Source: Paludibacter sp. (lineage in GTDB: Bacteria; Bacteroidota; Bacteroidia; Bacteroidales; Paludibacteraceae). Taken from it: DNA of 50,850 nucleotides. Below are positions 6,971 to 15,192 of this stretch, in pieces; position 1 is the first letter of the stretch; the number at the start of each line of letters is the position of its first letter. Position numbers and translations under genes: made by a program. The notes under the pieces were generated by a model that saw nothing but the letters and a program-made list of their open reading frames with translations, was not told where the DNA came from and ran no database searches. The stretch is from assembly GCA_027450045.1 (NCBI GenBank), contig DAIDKM010000014.1, forward strand, positions 1-50,850, read 5' to 3'.

Positions 6971-8326
6971 ATGAAACAAACTGATGTGTTAATCATTGGT
7001 GGAAGTGCAGCCGGAATGGTGGCTGCCGTAACCGGAAAATTCAGTTGGCCTGAAAAGAAGTTCATCTTAGTCAAGAAACAAAAAGAAATGATGGTTCCTT
7101 GTGGCATCCCCTATATTTTCGGGACGCTTGAAGGCAGTGCACAAAATATCATGCCGGTTGATCCGATGCTCGCAAAGAGCGGTGTTGAATCTATTGTGGG
7201 AGAGGTAACGTCCATTGATACTAAAAAGAAAACTGCTTCGTTAGCTGATGGCGAAACCATTCAATATGTCAAATTAGTTATTGCAACAGGCTCAATGCCG
7301 GTGATGCCACGTTGGCTAAAAGGAGGGGAAAAGAAAAATGTATTTGTCATTCCAAAAGATAAAGTCTATTTGGACGACATGCTTCAAACCATCAATCAAT
7401 GTAAGAAAATTGTGGTGATCGGCGCCGGGTTTATCGGAGTGGAATTTTCCGATGAACTCAGTAAACGTGGACATCAGGTGACATTAGTCGAAAAGTTACC
7501 CAATATTCTGGGTACAGCTTTCGATGTTGAACTTTCCGACAAAATTCATGCTTTACTTACTGAGCGGGGCGTCAATGTAATTACCGGAAACGGTATTCGT
7601 CAGGTTGTCGGACAAGATCATGTGGAAGGCGTGGAATTAGAAAAAGGCGAGATTGTCGAAGCCGATGCTGTTATTCTTTCAATGGGCTATAAACCAAACA
7701 CAGAATTAGCCAAGAATTCGGGCATTTACATTGACGAAGACAACTTCATTGCCGTGGATGAGTACATGCGCACCCATGAATCGGATATTTTTGCAATAGG
7801 CGATTGTGCTCAAAAGCGTGATTTTATAACGCGAAAACGGGTCTCCACCATGTTGGCATCAACTGCCTGTGCCGAAGCACGTATTGCCGGAATGAATCTA
7901 TATAACCTTAACGTGGTAAAAACCTTTAGCGGAACCATCGCCATCTATTCGACGGCTATTGGTGAAACTGGCTTTGGAACGGCAGGTGTCACGGAAGCAC
8001 GGGCACGCGAAGAAGGCATCGAAACATTAACCGGACTCTTTGAAGGAGTCGATCGACACCCGGGCAATCTACCGGATGCCCACAAACAAACAGTTAAATT
8101 AATTTCGGCTGCTCAATCGGGGGTTATTATTGGTGGCGAAGTGATTGGCGGTCTCAGCGCCGGCGAATTGACCAATGTCATTGGGTTGGCAATTGAAACC
8201 AGAATAACAGTCAATTCATTACTTACTTCTCAAATTGGAACCCATCCTTGTTTAACCGCTTCTCCGGCAGCTTATCCTTTGATTAAAGCCGCTGAAATTA
8301 TTGCCGGTAAAATGCGTAACGGTTAA
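6971..8326 (+). CDS. FAD-dependent NAD(P)-disulfide oxidoreductase, NADH oxidase/CoA-disulfide reductase-like
   Basis: 451 residues, soluble. FAD-binding Rossmann motif VLIIGGSAAGM (6-16), second dinucleotide motif VVIGAGFIGVEFSDEL (about 147-162) and the late FAD motif SDIFAIGDCA (about 270). Cys44 in VPCGIPYIFG sits where NADH oxidases and CoA-disulfide reductases have their single redox-active cysteine. This family uses NAD(P)H to reduce oxygen, peroxide, persulfide or CoA disulfide; which applies cannot be read from sequence. In an anaerobe an oxygen- or sulfur-stress role is plausible. Alone in its transcription unit, divergent from the ammonium genes and closed by a hairpin terminator. 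Confidence 0.88.
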   Translation: MKQTDVLIIGGSAAGMVAAVTGKFSWPEKKFILVKKQKEMMVPCGIPYIFGTLEGSAQNIMPVDPMLAKSGVESIVGEVTSIDTKKKTASLADGETIQYVKLVIATGSMPVMPRWLKGGEKKNVFVIPKDKVYLDDMLQTINQCKKIVVIGAGFIGVEFSDELSKRGHQVTLVEKLPNILGTAFDVELSDKIHALLTERGVNVITGNGIRQVVGQDHVEGVELEKGEIVEADAVILSMGYKPNTELAKNSGIYIDEDNFIAVDEYMRTHESDIFAIGDCAQKRDFITRKRVSTMLASTACAEARIAGMNLYNLNVVKTFSGTIAIYSTAIGETGFGTAGVTEARAREEGIETLTGLFEGVDRHPGNLPDAHKQTVKLISAAQSGVIIGGEVIGGLSAGELTNVIGLAIETRITVNSLLTSQIGTHPCLTASPAAYPLIKAAEIIAGKMRNG

Positions 8327-8357
8327 CGCGACTTACTCGGATAACTCATTGAAAACA

Positions 8358-8399
8358 AACGCCGCTTGTTCATGTCTTTTGACAAATGCAAGCGGCGTT
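8358..8399. terminator. Intrinsic terminator between convergent genes
   Basis: Perfect 11-bp arms AACGCCGCTTG and CAAGCGGCGTT around a 20-base loop, followed on the plus strand by a T-rich tail. Serves the flavoprotein gene and may also stop the heptose operon. Confidence 0.8.
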
Positions 8400-8410
8400 C
8401 TGTTTATTGT

Positions 8411-9118
8411 TTATTTATTTTGTAGACCTATTGCAGGCTGAAACAATTCTTTTTGTGCCTTCTCATAATCTTCAGGCACGCCGATGTCAATAAAGTAGAC
8501 ATTTTCCACGTAACCTCCGATGGTGTCATAATGAATCTCCTTTTCTAAAAAATCCTTTTCAAACGAAAACTTTTCAGGGAGATGATCCAATACATCCCGT
8601 TGAAGCAAATACACACCTCCATTGATCAGTCCGTCAGCACAAAATTGTTTCTCATGGAAAGTTGTGATGCGTTGACCTTCCAACTCAACACTCCCGTATC
8701 GATCGAAATCATGCAATGGTTTCAAAGCTAATGATGCCTTAAATCTACCGTTTTGATGGATGTGAAGTAGTTTTTTCAACTGAATAGGGAAGAATGTGTC
8801 TCCATTCACCACAAAAACAGAGAATTCAGATGTTTGTTGCAAAGCAAGTTTAATGCCTCCGCCCGTTCCTAACGGCTCCTTTTCAACCACCGTCGTAATA
8901 TGCAAAGGACCTTGATACTCCAACAGCCAATCTTCTACTAATTCGTGTTTATATCCTAAAGAAAGCACTACATGTTGCACTCCCTGTTTCTCTAAATAAG
9001 ACAACAGATATTTCAGAAATGGATTATCCCCAATGGATGCCAGACATTTAGGGCGATCATTCACCACGCTTTGAAGTCGCGTGCCAAATCCTCCGGCTAA
9101 AATGATACATTCTATCAT
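8411..9118 (-). CDS. hddC: Heptose-1-phosphate nucleotidyltransferase (HddC-like)
   Basis: 235 residues from the ATG at 9118, chosen because it starts MIECIILAGGFGTRLQ, the normal nucleotidyltransferase N-terminus; a longer ORF to 9214 overlaps gmhA and lacks family sequence. The LAGGFGTRL motif binds the nucleotide phosphates, and VNGDTFFP (near residue 100) supplies the metal-binding aspartate. HddC transfers GMP to D-glycero-alpha-D-manno-heptose 1-phosphate to make GDP-heptose. Specificity for heptose is inferred from gmhA (one base upstream) and hddA in the same operon; by sequence alone it could be another sugar-1-phosphate nucleotidyltransferase. Confidence 0.82.
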   Translation of the reverse strand: MIECIILAGGFGTRLQSVVNDRPKCLASIGDNPFLKYLLSYLEKQGVQHVVLSLGYKHELVEDWLLEYQGPLHITTVVEKEPLGTGGGIKLALQQTSEFSVFVVNGDTFFPIQLKKLLHIHQNGRFKASLALKPLHDFDRYGSVELEGQRITTFHEKQFCADGLINGGVYLLQRDVLDHLPEKFSFEKDFLEKEIHYDTIGGYVENVYFIDIGVPEDYEKAQKELFQPAIGLQNK

Positions 9119-9119
9119 A

Positions 9120-9692
9120 TCAAAACAATGTTTCTTCGACCAATTGGCAGATGATATGCCCCAAGGTAATATGTGCCTCCTGAATGCGTGGTGTGTCATT
9201 GCTTGGAACACCAATCCATACGTCGGACAGCAATTTCATCTTTCCTCCCTCATCGCCAGTCAACCCAATGGTCATAACACCTTTGCTGCGACACACTTCA
9301 AAAGCACGCACGATATTCTTTGAATTGCCGGAGGTCGAAAGACCGACGAGCATATCTTTCGACGAAAATGAACCCGCAATCCGGGCATACACTTCGTCGT
9401 AGCCATAATCGTTGGCCACCGCTGTGATGTATGAACTATTGGTATGAAGCGCTTCGGAAGGGAGTACCGCACGATCTTTGTAAAAACGGCCAGAAAATTC
9501 AGCTGCCAAATGTTGTGCGTCGGCAGCGCTACCTCCGTTCCCACAAAAATAGACTCGTCCACCTTGCTGAAAACTTTGTGTGATGGCTTCAGCTGCCATA
9601 CGGATGGTCTCCACCAATTGTTTGTCGTTAGCAATGGTTTGCTTCACCTCCGCTGATGCAAGAAGAATGGTTTGTATTTGATTGTTTATCAT
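9120..9692 (-). CDS. gmhA: Sedoheptulose-7-phosphate isomerase
   Basis: 190 residues, the standard GmhA size. SIS fold with YFCGNGGSAADAQHLAAEFSGR (about 48-69), the phosphosugar-binding loop, and LVGLSTSGNSKNI (about 114-126). It isomerises sedoheptulose 7-phosphate to D-glycero-D-manno-heptose 7-phosphate, the first step of bacterial heptose synthesis, in the cytoplasm. It lies between hddA (97 bases upstream) and hddC (one base downstream). The phosphatase GmhB needed after HddA is not in this cluster. Confidence 0.92.
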   Translation of the reverse strand: MINNQIQTILLASAEVKQTIANDKQLVETIRMAAEAITQSFQQGGRVYFCGNGGSAADAQHLAAEFSGRFYKDRAVLPSEALHTNSSYITAVANDYGYDEVYARIAGSFSSKDMLVGLSTSGNSKNIVRAFEVCRSKGVMTIGLTGDEGGKMKLLSDVWIGVPSNDTPRIQEAHITLGHIICQLVEETLF

Positions 9693-9789
9693 AAAATCCT
9701 AATTAGGCTAAAGGAGTTAAGGCCAAAGGAATCGATCAATTTGAAGATTTGAATGTTGCAATATATAGATTTCATTATCAACTAATTTT

Positions 9790-10812
9790 TCAGATACTCC
9801 ACGTGTAAAGTCCTTCTTCCACAAATGAATACCGTACAATGTGTCCCTCAAATTTGCTCAACACCTTTTCCACTTCATACTTTGCTGTGTCAGGGCAGTA
9901 AAACATCATAAAACCACCACCACCAGCACCGGAAATCTTACCTCCCAAGGCTCCGGCATGTTTAGCTTCATGATAAATTTCTTCCATGTGCGGAGTGCTG
10001 ATGCCACTCGCCATCTGCCGCTTATGGTTGAATCCGTCGTCAAGGATGTGACCGATATCATGGATTTTCCCTGTCAGCAAAGCATTTTTCATATCCGTGG
10101 CTTGCTGCTTCAAGCGATGCATTGCTTCAAGCGAAACTTCATTTTGGTTGCGCACATTTTTCTGCTGCTCTTCGATAATGGTCGAAGAATAGCGACTTTG
10201 AGCTGTGTAATAAAGCAATAAATTGTGTTCCAGTTCGCGCAAATATTTATGCCCGATGCGTAACGGGTTGACAATGACTTTATCTTCGCCAAAAAACTCC
10301 ATGTAGTTCACCCCTCCGAAAGTGGCGGCATACTGATCTTGTTTTCCACCAGCCATGCCTAAGTCGATACGCTCGATGTCATAAGCATAACGGGCTATTT
10401 CATAACTTCCGAGAGGTAATTTCAACCATTCAACAAAAGCGCCGATAATGGCAACTACCAATGTGGAAGAGGTGCCAAGGCCCGATCCTGCTGGTGCATC
10501 CACAAAAGTACTCAATCGAAACCCATGCGGTTCTTTCATATAATCCATGCGGATTCGCTTGTAAATACCTTTATGCAGCGGAAGTAATTCGTCGATGATT
10601 AAATCATCATCCAAACTAAGTTCAACGCGTTCATTTCGATCCAGCGCTTGCAAAATTACTTTGGGTTGATGAATTGGCTCAATGGTGGCTTGGGCATACA
10701 ATGAAATGGTAGCATTGAGGATTGTACCTCCATAAATATCGGAAAACGGACTGACATCAGTTCCCCCTCCGGCAAGTCCAAGCCGTAAAGGCGCTTTCGA
10801 ACGATGAAGCAT
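9790..10812 (-). CDS. hddA: D-glycero-D-manno-heptose 7-phosphate kinase (GHMP family)
   Basis: 340 residues. It begins MLHRSKAPLRLGLAGGGTD, the typical HddA/GHMP N-terminus, has the ATP loop PAGSGLGTSST at about 107-117, and the C-terminal GHMP motif KISGAGGGGFMMF near 293-305. HddA phosphorylates C1 of heptose 7-phosphate to give the alpha-1,7-bisphosphate, committing it to GDP-heptose rather than ADP-heptose. Together with gmhA and hddC it defines the GDP-heptose route used for capsule, S-layer or O-glycan sugars. Its -7 box lies 24 bases before the ATG, so this is the first gene of the operon. Confidence 0.9.
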   Translation of the reverse strand: MLHRSKAPLRLGLAGGGTDVSPFSDIYGGTILNATISLYAQATIEPIHQPKVILQALDRNERVELSLDDDLIIDELLPLHKGIYKRIRMDYMKEPHGFRLSTFVDAPAGSGLGTSSTLVVAIIGAFVEWLKLPLGSYEIARYAYDIERIDLGMAGGKQDQYAATFGGVNYMEFFGEDKVIVNPLRIGHKYLRELEHNLLLYYTAQSRYSSTIIEEQQKNVRNQNEVSLEAMHRLKQQATDMKNALLTGKIHDIGHILDDGFNHKRQMASGISTPHMEEIYHEAKHAGALGGKISGAGGGGFMMFYCPDTAKYEVEKVLSKFEGHIVRYSFVEEGLYTWSI

Positions 10813-10835
10813 GTGTAAAGTTTTTTATCTTCATG

Positions 10836-10843
10836 CAAAGATA
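10836..10843 (-). promoter_or_regulatory. -7 box for the heptose operon
   Basis: Minus-strand TATCTTTG, the commonest form of the Bacteroidota -7 element. Predicted start near 10828 leaves a leader of only ~16 bases, fixing hddA as the first gene. Confidence 0.6.
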
Positions 10844-11278
10844 AATGTAAAAATTGAGACTATTGTAAATCATTTTTTGCTGATTTAGCAAGAAAAACCA
10901 GATACAAATTATTACAGACAAATAAATCAGCCTCAAAAGATTCTTTTTCCGAATTCATTAAAAGCAGTTTTTTAATATCTTTTATCTCGGCTATTCTCTT
11001 TTGCAATCTGAGATAAAAAACAGATATTTAATATATTGCAATTCATTGATGCATGTTTATAAACCATTTTTACGCCTTAATCCAATACTTTAGGGCAATT
11101 TCTACTGAAGCCGGAGTTTTACTGATCGAACAAAGGGAGAAAAACCCTTATCTTTGTGAAGTTGTTGGCGCAAATCAAAGCATCCAAAATAGAGAAACAG
11201 CAATATGACTGATAGAATGCAATCCTCCTAAACCGGGATAATTTTTGCGTCCCTATGTAATCAATAAAACAGTTTCAC
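10844..11278. other. Divergent intergenic region, no gene seen
   Basis: 435 bases between hddA and the lipoprotein gene. It contains an inverted repeat TTTTATCTC/GAGATAAAA at 10980-11018 and a plus-strand -7 box at 11149-11156. No protein or RNA gene recognised. Confidence 0.5.
11149..11156 (+). promoter_or_regulatory. -7 box for lipoprotein-wzi operon
   Basis: TATCTTTG, 122 bases before the ATG at 11279. Confidence 0.5.
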
Positions 11279-11686
11279 ATGTATATAAATAAATCATGGA
11301 TCTACTTGATCCTCTTGCTATTTCTGCTGCCGGTTTTAACCGGGTGTCATGACTACAATCCCAATTTGCATGGCAAATGGCAATTGATGACCATCACCAC
11401 GCCTACTCAAACTTTGGTGCGTGACAGTATTTTCTACAACTTCGACAATTACACCTTTGAAGTACAAAATCTCAGTCGCTACTCCAATCCAAACGGAAGC
11501 GACTTAATAGGTGAGTTTCATCAGGTTGGTGATTCACTCATTCTTAAAGTAGTGGATAATTGGTACACTCCTTCCTATTTTTATTGGAATGGATTAGAAA
11601 AAGGCTTTAAGATCATAGACATATCCTCTTCAAAACTACAGTTGTCTGCCACCGACGGAATATACACTTTCAGAAGCTATAATTAA
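11279..11686 (+). CDS. Small lipoprotein, lipocalin-like
   Basis: 135 residues. Signal peptide with lipobox LTGC, so Cys23 should be lipidated and the protein anchored to a membrane. The mature part opens with LHGKWQLMTITTP and continues as predicted beta strands (DSIFYNFDNYTFEVQN), the pattern of the small lipocalin-like lipoproteins common in Bacteroidota, in which a G-x-W motif starts the barrel. Ligand unknown. The stop is two bases before the start of the wzi-like gene, so the two are translated together and may work together at the envelope. Family call is moderate. Confidence 0.6.
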   Translation: MYINKSWIYLILLLFLLPVLTGCHDYNPNLHGKWQLMTITTPTQTLVRDSIFYNFDNYTFEVQNLSRYSNPNGSDLIGEFHQVGDSLILKVVDNWYTPSYFYWNGLEKGFKIIDISSSKLQLSATDGIYTFRSYN

Positions 11687-11688
11687 CT

Positions 11689-13218
11689 ATGAAGATTCAA
11701 CATTATATTGCCGGATTCATCCTTTCAATAGGTGCTTGCTCAATAACGGCTCAAACGAATCAAGTGATTTATAAGACGGAATTATCCACTAATGTAGGAT
11801 CGGGTGAGTATGCTCCTTTCTGGTTAGTTACCAACCGTGAGGGCATCCCCAATATACAGCCCAACAGTGCTTTTCTACGTGCCGGCATTTTTCAGCAAAA
11901 CGATACGACCAAACGGCTTTCTTACCAGTATGGAATTGATCTGGTCAAATCAACCCGTTCTACATCCGAACTGATTGCACAACAAATTTATGCAGGCATC
12001 CGGTATCACAACGTAGCCTTTAACATTGGCAGCAAAGTGCATACAGACGGATTACAGAATCTCCTCCTGAGTAGTTGCGGAGGTGGTTTGCTTTGGTCCG
12101 AAAATGCCCGTCCTTTGCCTGAAGTTGAATTTGAAATACCTCACTTTATTACTGTTTTTCCCAGAATGCCGTGGTTGAAAGCAAAGGTAGCAATCTCTTA
12201 CGGATGGTTAGTGGATAATGGCTATCAATTGCAATCTGCTCATACACAAAATGGATTTGCTTCTCCAAACGGCTATTTTCATCGTAAATCCGCAGCCATT
12301 CAGTTCAAGGGAAAATCAAGATGGAGTTTTACTGCAGCCGGTGAAATAGATGTGGAATTTGGCGGTAATCAGATAACTTATGCAAATGGCAAACAAATTT
12401 CCGTCAAACCGGATGTCCCTGACTTAAAACATTTTTTAATGGTTCTGATTCCTTTCAAAGGAGATAAATCAGCTACAAAGAGTGATCAACAATGGTTTTA
12501 TGGTAATTATGTGGGCAATTGGCAGGGAAGACTCACCTATGATATGGGTCAAAGCGGGCAACTGCATGCGTACCTTGACAACTATTTTGAAGATTCATCC
12601 GGTTTTTGGAAACTAAACGGATTGGATGGCCTTTGGGGATTTGAGTACGATGCTGTCGGGAAAAAACTTATCAGCGGTATTGTGGTTGAATATTACCAAT
12701 CAACCGACCAAAGCGGACCGATGAATTTTCAACCAAATCTTTATGCTCACACGAATTTGAAGTATTGGACGGTAGGAAACGACAACTATTATAATCATGG
12801 CTTCTACATAGGTTGGTCAAACTATGGTAGAGGCATGGGTTCTCCTTTGGTGCCATCTCCCATCTACAACAAAGACGGGAATCTTGCTTTTGAAGATAAT
12901 CGGGTGAGAGCGTATCATCTGGGCCTTATGGGATATCTTTCCGATGAATGGTCGGATAGAATTCTGGCAACTTACCGCGAAGGATTGGGCACTATGGCTA
13001 CGCCTTTCATCAACCCCGAATACGGTTTTTCAGGCATGATTGAACTGAGTTATTCCCCGAATAAAATCAAAGGACTAACGGCTTCCGTAGCTGCAGCTTG
13101 CGATCGTGGAGAACTTACCGGCAACAATTGGGGCTTTAACTTCACCTTAAAACAACGTGGCGTGTTAGATTGGCTCAGTCAGAACAATAACCGCAAAAGG
13201 CTGAAGGGATCGGAATAG
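11689..13218 (+). CDS. Capsule assembly Wzi family outer-membrane protein
   Basis: 509 residues with a signal peptide (about 1-22, ending ITAQ). The mature protein is rich in aromatic and Gly residues in alternating strands, as in an outer-membrane beta barrel. The opening ELSTNVGSGEYAPFWLVTNR and the NIGSKVHTDGL and GNYVGNWQGRLTYD segments match the Bacteroidota branch of the Wzi/capsule-assembly family. Wzi proteins hold capsule polysaccharide on the cell surface. It is cotranscribed with the small lipoprotein before it and lies next to the GDP-heptose genes, which would fit a heptose-containing surface polysaccharide; that link is inference. A hairpin follows the stop. Confidence 0.82.
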   Translation: MKIQHYIAGFILSIGACSITAQTNQVIYKTELSTNVGSGEYAPFWLVTNREGIPNIQPNSAFLRAGIFQQNDTTKRLSYQYGIDLVKSTRSTSELIAQQIYAGIRYHNVAFNIGSKVHTDGLQNLLLSSCGGGLLWSENARPLPEVEFEIPHFITVFPRMPWLKAKVAISYGWLVDNGYQLQSAHTQNGFASPNGYFHRKSAAIQFKGKSRWSFTAAGEIDVEFGGNQITYANGKQISVKPDVPDLKHFLMVLIPFKGDKSATKSDQQWFYGNYVGNWQGRLTYDMGQSGQLHAYLDNYFEDSSGFWKLNGLDGLWGFEYDAVGKKLISGIVVEYYQSTDQSGPMNFQPNLYAHTNLKYWTVGNDNYYNHGFYIGWSNYGRGMGSPLVPSPIYNKDGNLAFEDNRVRAYHLGLMGYLSDEWSDRILATYREGLGTMATPFINPEYGFSGMIELSYSPNKIKGLTASVAAACDRGELTGNNWGFNFTLKQRGVLDWLSQNNNRKRLKGSE

Positions 13219-13283
13219 CAACGAGAAAAGTTTGAACGTATAAGGAATCAGCTAGGTATTCAAACTCCGTTATTTTTGTTCTT

Positions 13284-13305
13284 TAACCCCTTATTCAGGG
13301 GGTTA
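13284..13305 (+). terminator. Terminator overlapping a convergent stop codon
   Basis: TAACCCC and GGGGTTA arms with an 8-base loop, followed on the plus strand by CCGTTTTT. It overlaps the 3' end of the minus-strand lipoprotein gene, whose stop is at 13295-13297. Confidence 0.6.
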
Positions 13306-13789
13306 CCGTTTTTGCTTTAGCAGGCAACGACAATTGCACCCCTTGAGGCGATGATTGAGAAGTGGATGAAACGATCATGGTTAAAGTTGCTGTGTTACTC
13401 GGTTTGGTGGGAACATATTGAACCGTGAGCATGACAGTGGCCACAGGAGAAGTGCCAAAGTAGATATAACCATTGTTCAGGTTGGTCGAGTCGTTAGCAA
13501 GTATCGTACTCCCTAAAGCGGCTATACCAGGAAAAGAAACTTTTGAAACAGTGGTGTCGTTGCTTACTCTAAAACTTGTGATTGGGTTGTAAAATCCCTG
13601 AAGTGTAAGTGGAAGAAGGAGTGTATCTCCAACAGTAAGAGTGTCAAGAGACGTAATAACAGCACCATTCAGTGTAACGGAACCAGCATAAGCAATTTGA
13701 GGGGCAAAATCATTCTGTGTGTTGGTTTGCATACACGAAGAGAGGAGAATAACACCTAACCCTGCAAATATAAATCCTAGTTTTTTCAT
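13295..13789 (-). CDS. Hypothetical lipoprotein
   Basis: 164 residues from the ATG at 13789, selected because it gives a clean lipoprotein signal peptide MKKLGFIFAGLGVILLSSC with Cys19; the longer ORF to 13831 adds 14 residues without signal character. The mature part is Thr/Ser/Val rich (NGAVITSLDTLTVGDTLLLP) and looks like an all-beta, Ig-like domain. I do not recognise the family. Exposed location in periplasm or on the surface is expected. It has its own promoter box at 13876-13883 and converges on the wzi operon. Confidence 0.65.
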   Translation of the reverse strand: MKKLGFIFAGLGVILLSSCMQTNTQNDFAPQIAYAGSVTLNGAVITSLDTLTVGDTLLLPLTLQGFYNPITSFRVSNDTTVSKVSFPGIAALGSTILANDSTNLNNGYIYFGTSPVATVMLTVQYVPTKPSNTATLTMIVSSTSQSSPQGVQLSLPAKAKTVTP

Positions 13790-13875
13790 TGGAATAGAAT
13801 TGAAAAATGATGAAACAATGGGACGAAGCAAATGCCATTTATCGAAAATATACTTCAGTCCTTTTCTAAAAGGAA

Positions 13876-13883
13876 CAAAGATA
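13876..13883 (-). promoter_or_regulatory. -7 box for the 13295-13789 lipoprotein
   Basis: Minus-strand TATCTTTG, 87 bases before the chosen ATG. Confidence 0.5.
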
Positions 13884-13983
13884 GGGATTCAAATAGCAAT
13901 ACAAACATGAAACTGTTCCCTTAGGCAATTATTTTGAATTATTTATACAGGAGGCTCTTTTTGTATTCGTTGGTTTTAACACG

Positions 13984-15006
13984 TCAACGATTTTCTCGTT
14001 TAAATGTAGCGAGTGCATGAAGAAAGCTCGTGTCGGGAATGCCAAAAAAGGCAAGTCCCGTCGAACCATTTTCCAGAACGGTTTTAACCAACTGTTTGAC
14101 TTCAATTTCATCTTGTAAAATATCCTCCACGTAAATGGCTGTAATGATAGAAACAGGTTGAACGGTGGCAACATTTTCGCGTGTTGTAGCATATACCCAT
14201 TCGATCGTTTGGTTGTAGAATTTATAATAGGCCATGGGAAGATAAAAGTCCAATTGCCAGTTCTCCCAATCCTGCATCACAAGACGACGTGCAACTGATG
14301 GTGTTGGAAAAGGAGAAGCACTTACCTTCAACTGATGACTTCGCACAATGTCGGCAATCCCTTTTACGCATTCAGTCACCTGAAGCAAACGAAAAGAAAG
14401 CCACGTCTCATCTTGAGACGGATCAGAAAAGTTTCTAGGATCGTAGTCATGCAAGGTTTTAAACTTTTCAATGGCCACAGGATGATAACCATAATCCCAC
14501 TGAGAATACACTTTATCTTGCACAATTCCGTATTTAGGCTGTAGATTCACAGGCAGAATAACATCCACATAACGCGCAAAATCAAGACTGATCCCTTTTA
14601 TACCATCCAATTGGCAGAGATATTTAGTTTGACGGTAAAGTTCGTTGCGAAAGTCATCAATAGCCGGATTTAAAAACTTATAATGATCGACATACGCTTT
14701 CTTATCGGCCAAAGAATCGCCATGAGCGTTGACATCGAGCCATTCCGGATTTTGCCTGGCTAATTCGGGTTGATTCATTACCCACCACCAAACATAGAGA
14801 TCGATGTTATACTTTTGAGCAATCGGAATGATCTTTTCAATTGCAGGCACATTGCCTTTAAAATTTATACCACGTACTCCGTGTGTAGCATATAGTTTAA
14901 AAAGACGGTCATAATTTTCGTGAGGAGTGTCCTCTACCCAAGTCCAAAAAAGAGGCATCCCATCTTCGGAAAAGAAGTTGCGCTCATCAGTTTTTAAACG
15001 TGACAT
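13984..15006 (-). CDS. Putative family-10-like glycosidase (TIM barrel)
   Basis: 340 residues, no signal peptide, so probably cytoplasmic. The order of segments is that of a (beta/alpha)8 glycosidase: LFKLYATHGVRGINFKG, IDLYVWWWVMNQPEL, then DGIKGISLDFARYVDV, LKVSASPFPTPSVARR and WQLDFYLPMAYYKF. This resembles the GHL10/DUF187-type glycosyl-hydrolase-like proteins, where DFxRY and PMxYY segments line the barrel. Substrate is unknown. LDFARY carries a candidate acidic residue (Asp143). Single gene with its own promoter, divergent from the alcohol dehydrogenase gene. Confidence 0.6.
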   Translation of the reverse strand: MSRLKTDERNFFSEDGMPLFWTWVEDTPHENYDRLFKLYATHGVRGINFKGNVPAIEKIIPIAQKYNIDLYVWWWVMNQPELARQNPEWLDVNAHGDSLADKKAYVDHYKFLNPAIDDFRNELYRQTKYLCQLDGIKGISLDFARYVDVILPVNLQPKYGIVQDKVYSQWDYGYHPVAIEKFKTLHDYDPRNFSDPSQDETWLSFRLLQVTECVKGIADIVRSHQLKVSASPFPTPSVARRLVMQDWENWQLDFYLPMAYYKFYNQTIEWVYATTRENVATVQPVSIITAIYVEDILQDEIEVKQLVKTVLENGSTGLAFFGIPDTSFLHALATFKRENR

Positions 15007-15032
15007 TGTTCGAAAGATAAAAATTCAGCGTA

Positions 15033-15040
15033 CAAAAGTA
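15033..15040 (-). promoter_or_regulatory. -7 box for glycosidase-like gene
   Basis: Minus-strand TACTTTTG, 27 bases before the ATG at 15006. Confidence 0.5.
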
Positions 15041-15076
15041 TCTCTTTTTGGTGAACCCTCACTATAAAAAATAGTG

Positions 15077-15084
15077 TATCTTTG
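15077..15084 (+). promoter_or_regulatory. -7 box for alcohol dehydrogenase operon
   Basis: TATCTTTG, 109 bases before the ATG at 15193; back to back with the minus-strand box at 15033-15040. Confidence 0.55.
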
Positions 15085-15192
15085 CAGCCAATCAAAAACT
15101 TGATAGGAATATTGCTTCGATACTTACACAAGAGGTGTCAAACGCATGGAAAAATAACTACAAGGTAATTTAACTACTTAAAAACAAACGAT

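Noticed and set aside
9120-9214. Longer hddC starting at 9214
   Set aside because: The added 32 residues overlap gmhA and lack nucleotidyltransferase sequence; the ATG at 9118 gives the standard N-terminus.
10980-11018. Inverted repeat TTTTATCTC/GAGATAAAA as a terminator or RNA gene
   Set aside because: AT-rich with a 21-base loop, no T tail and no gene ending nearby; too weak to call.
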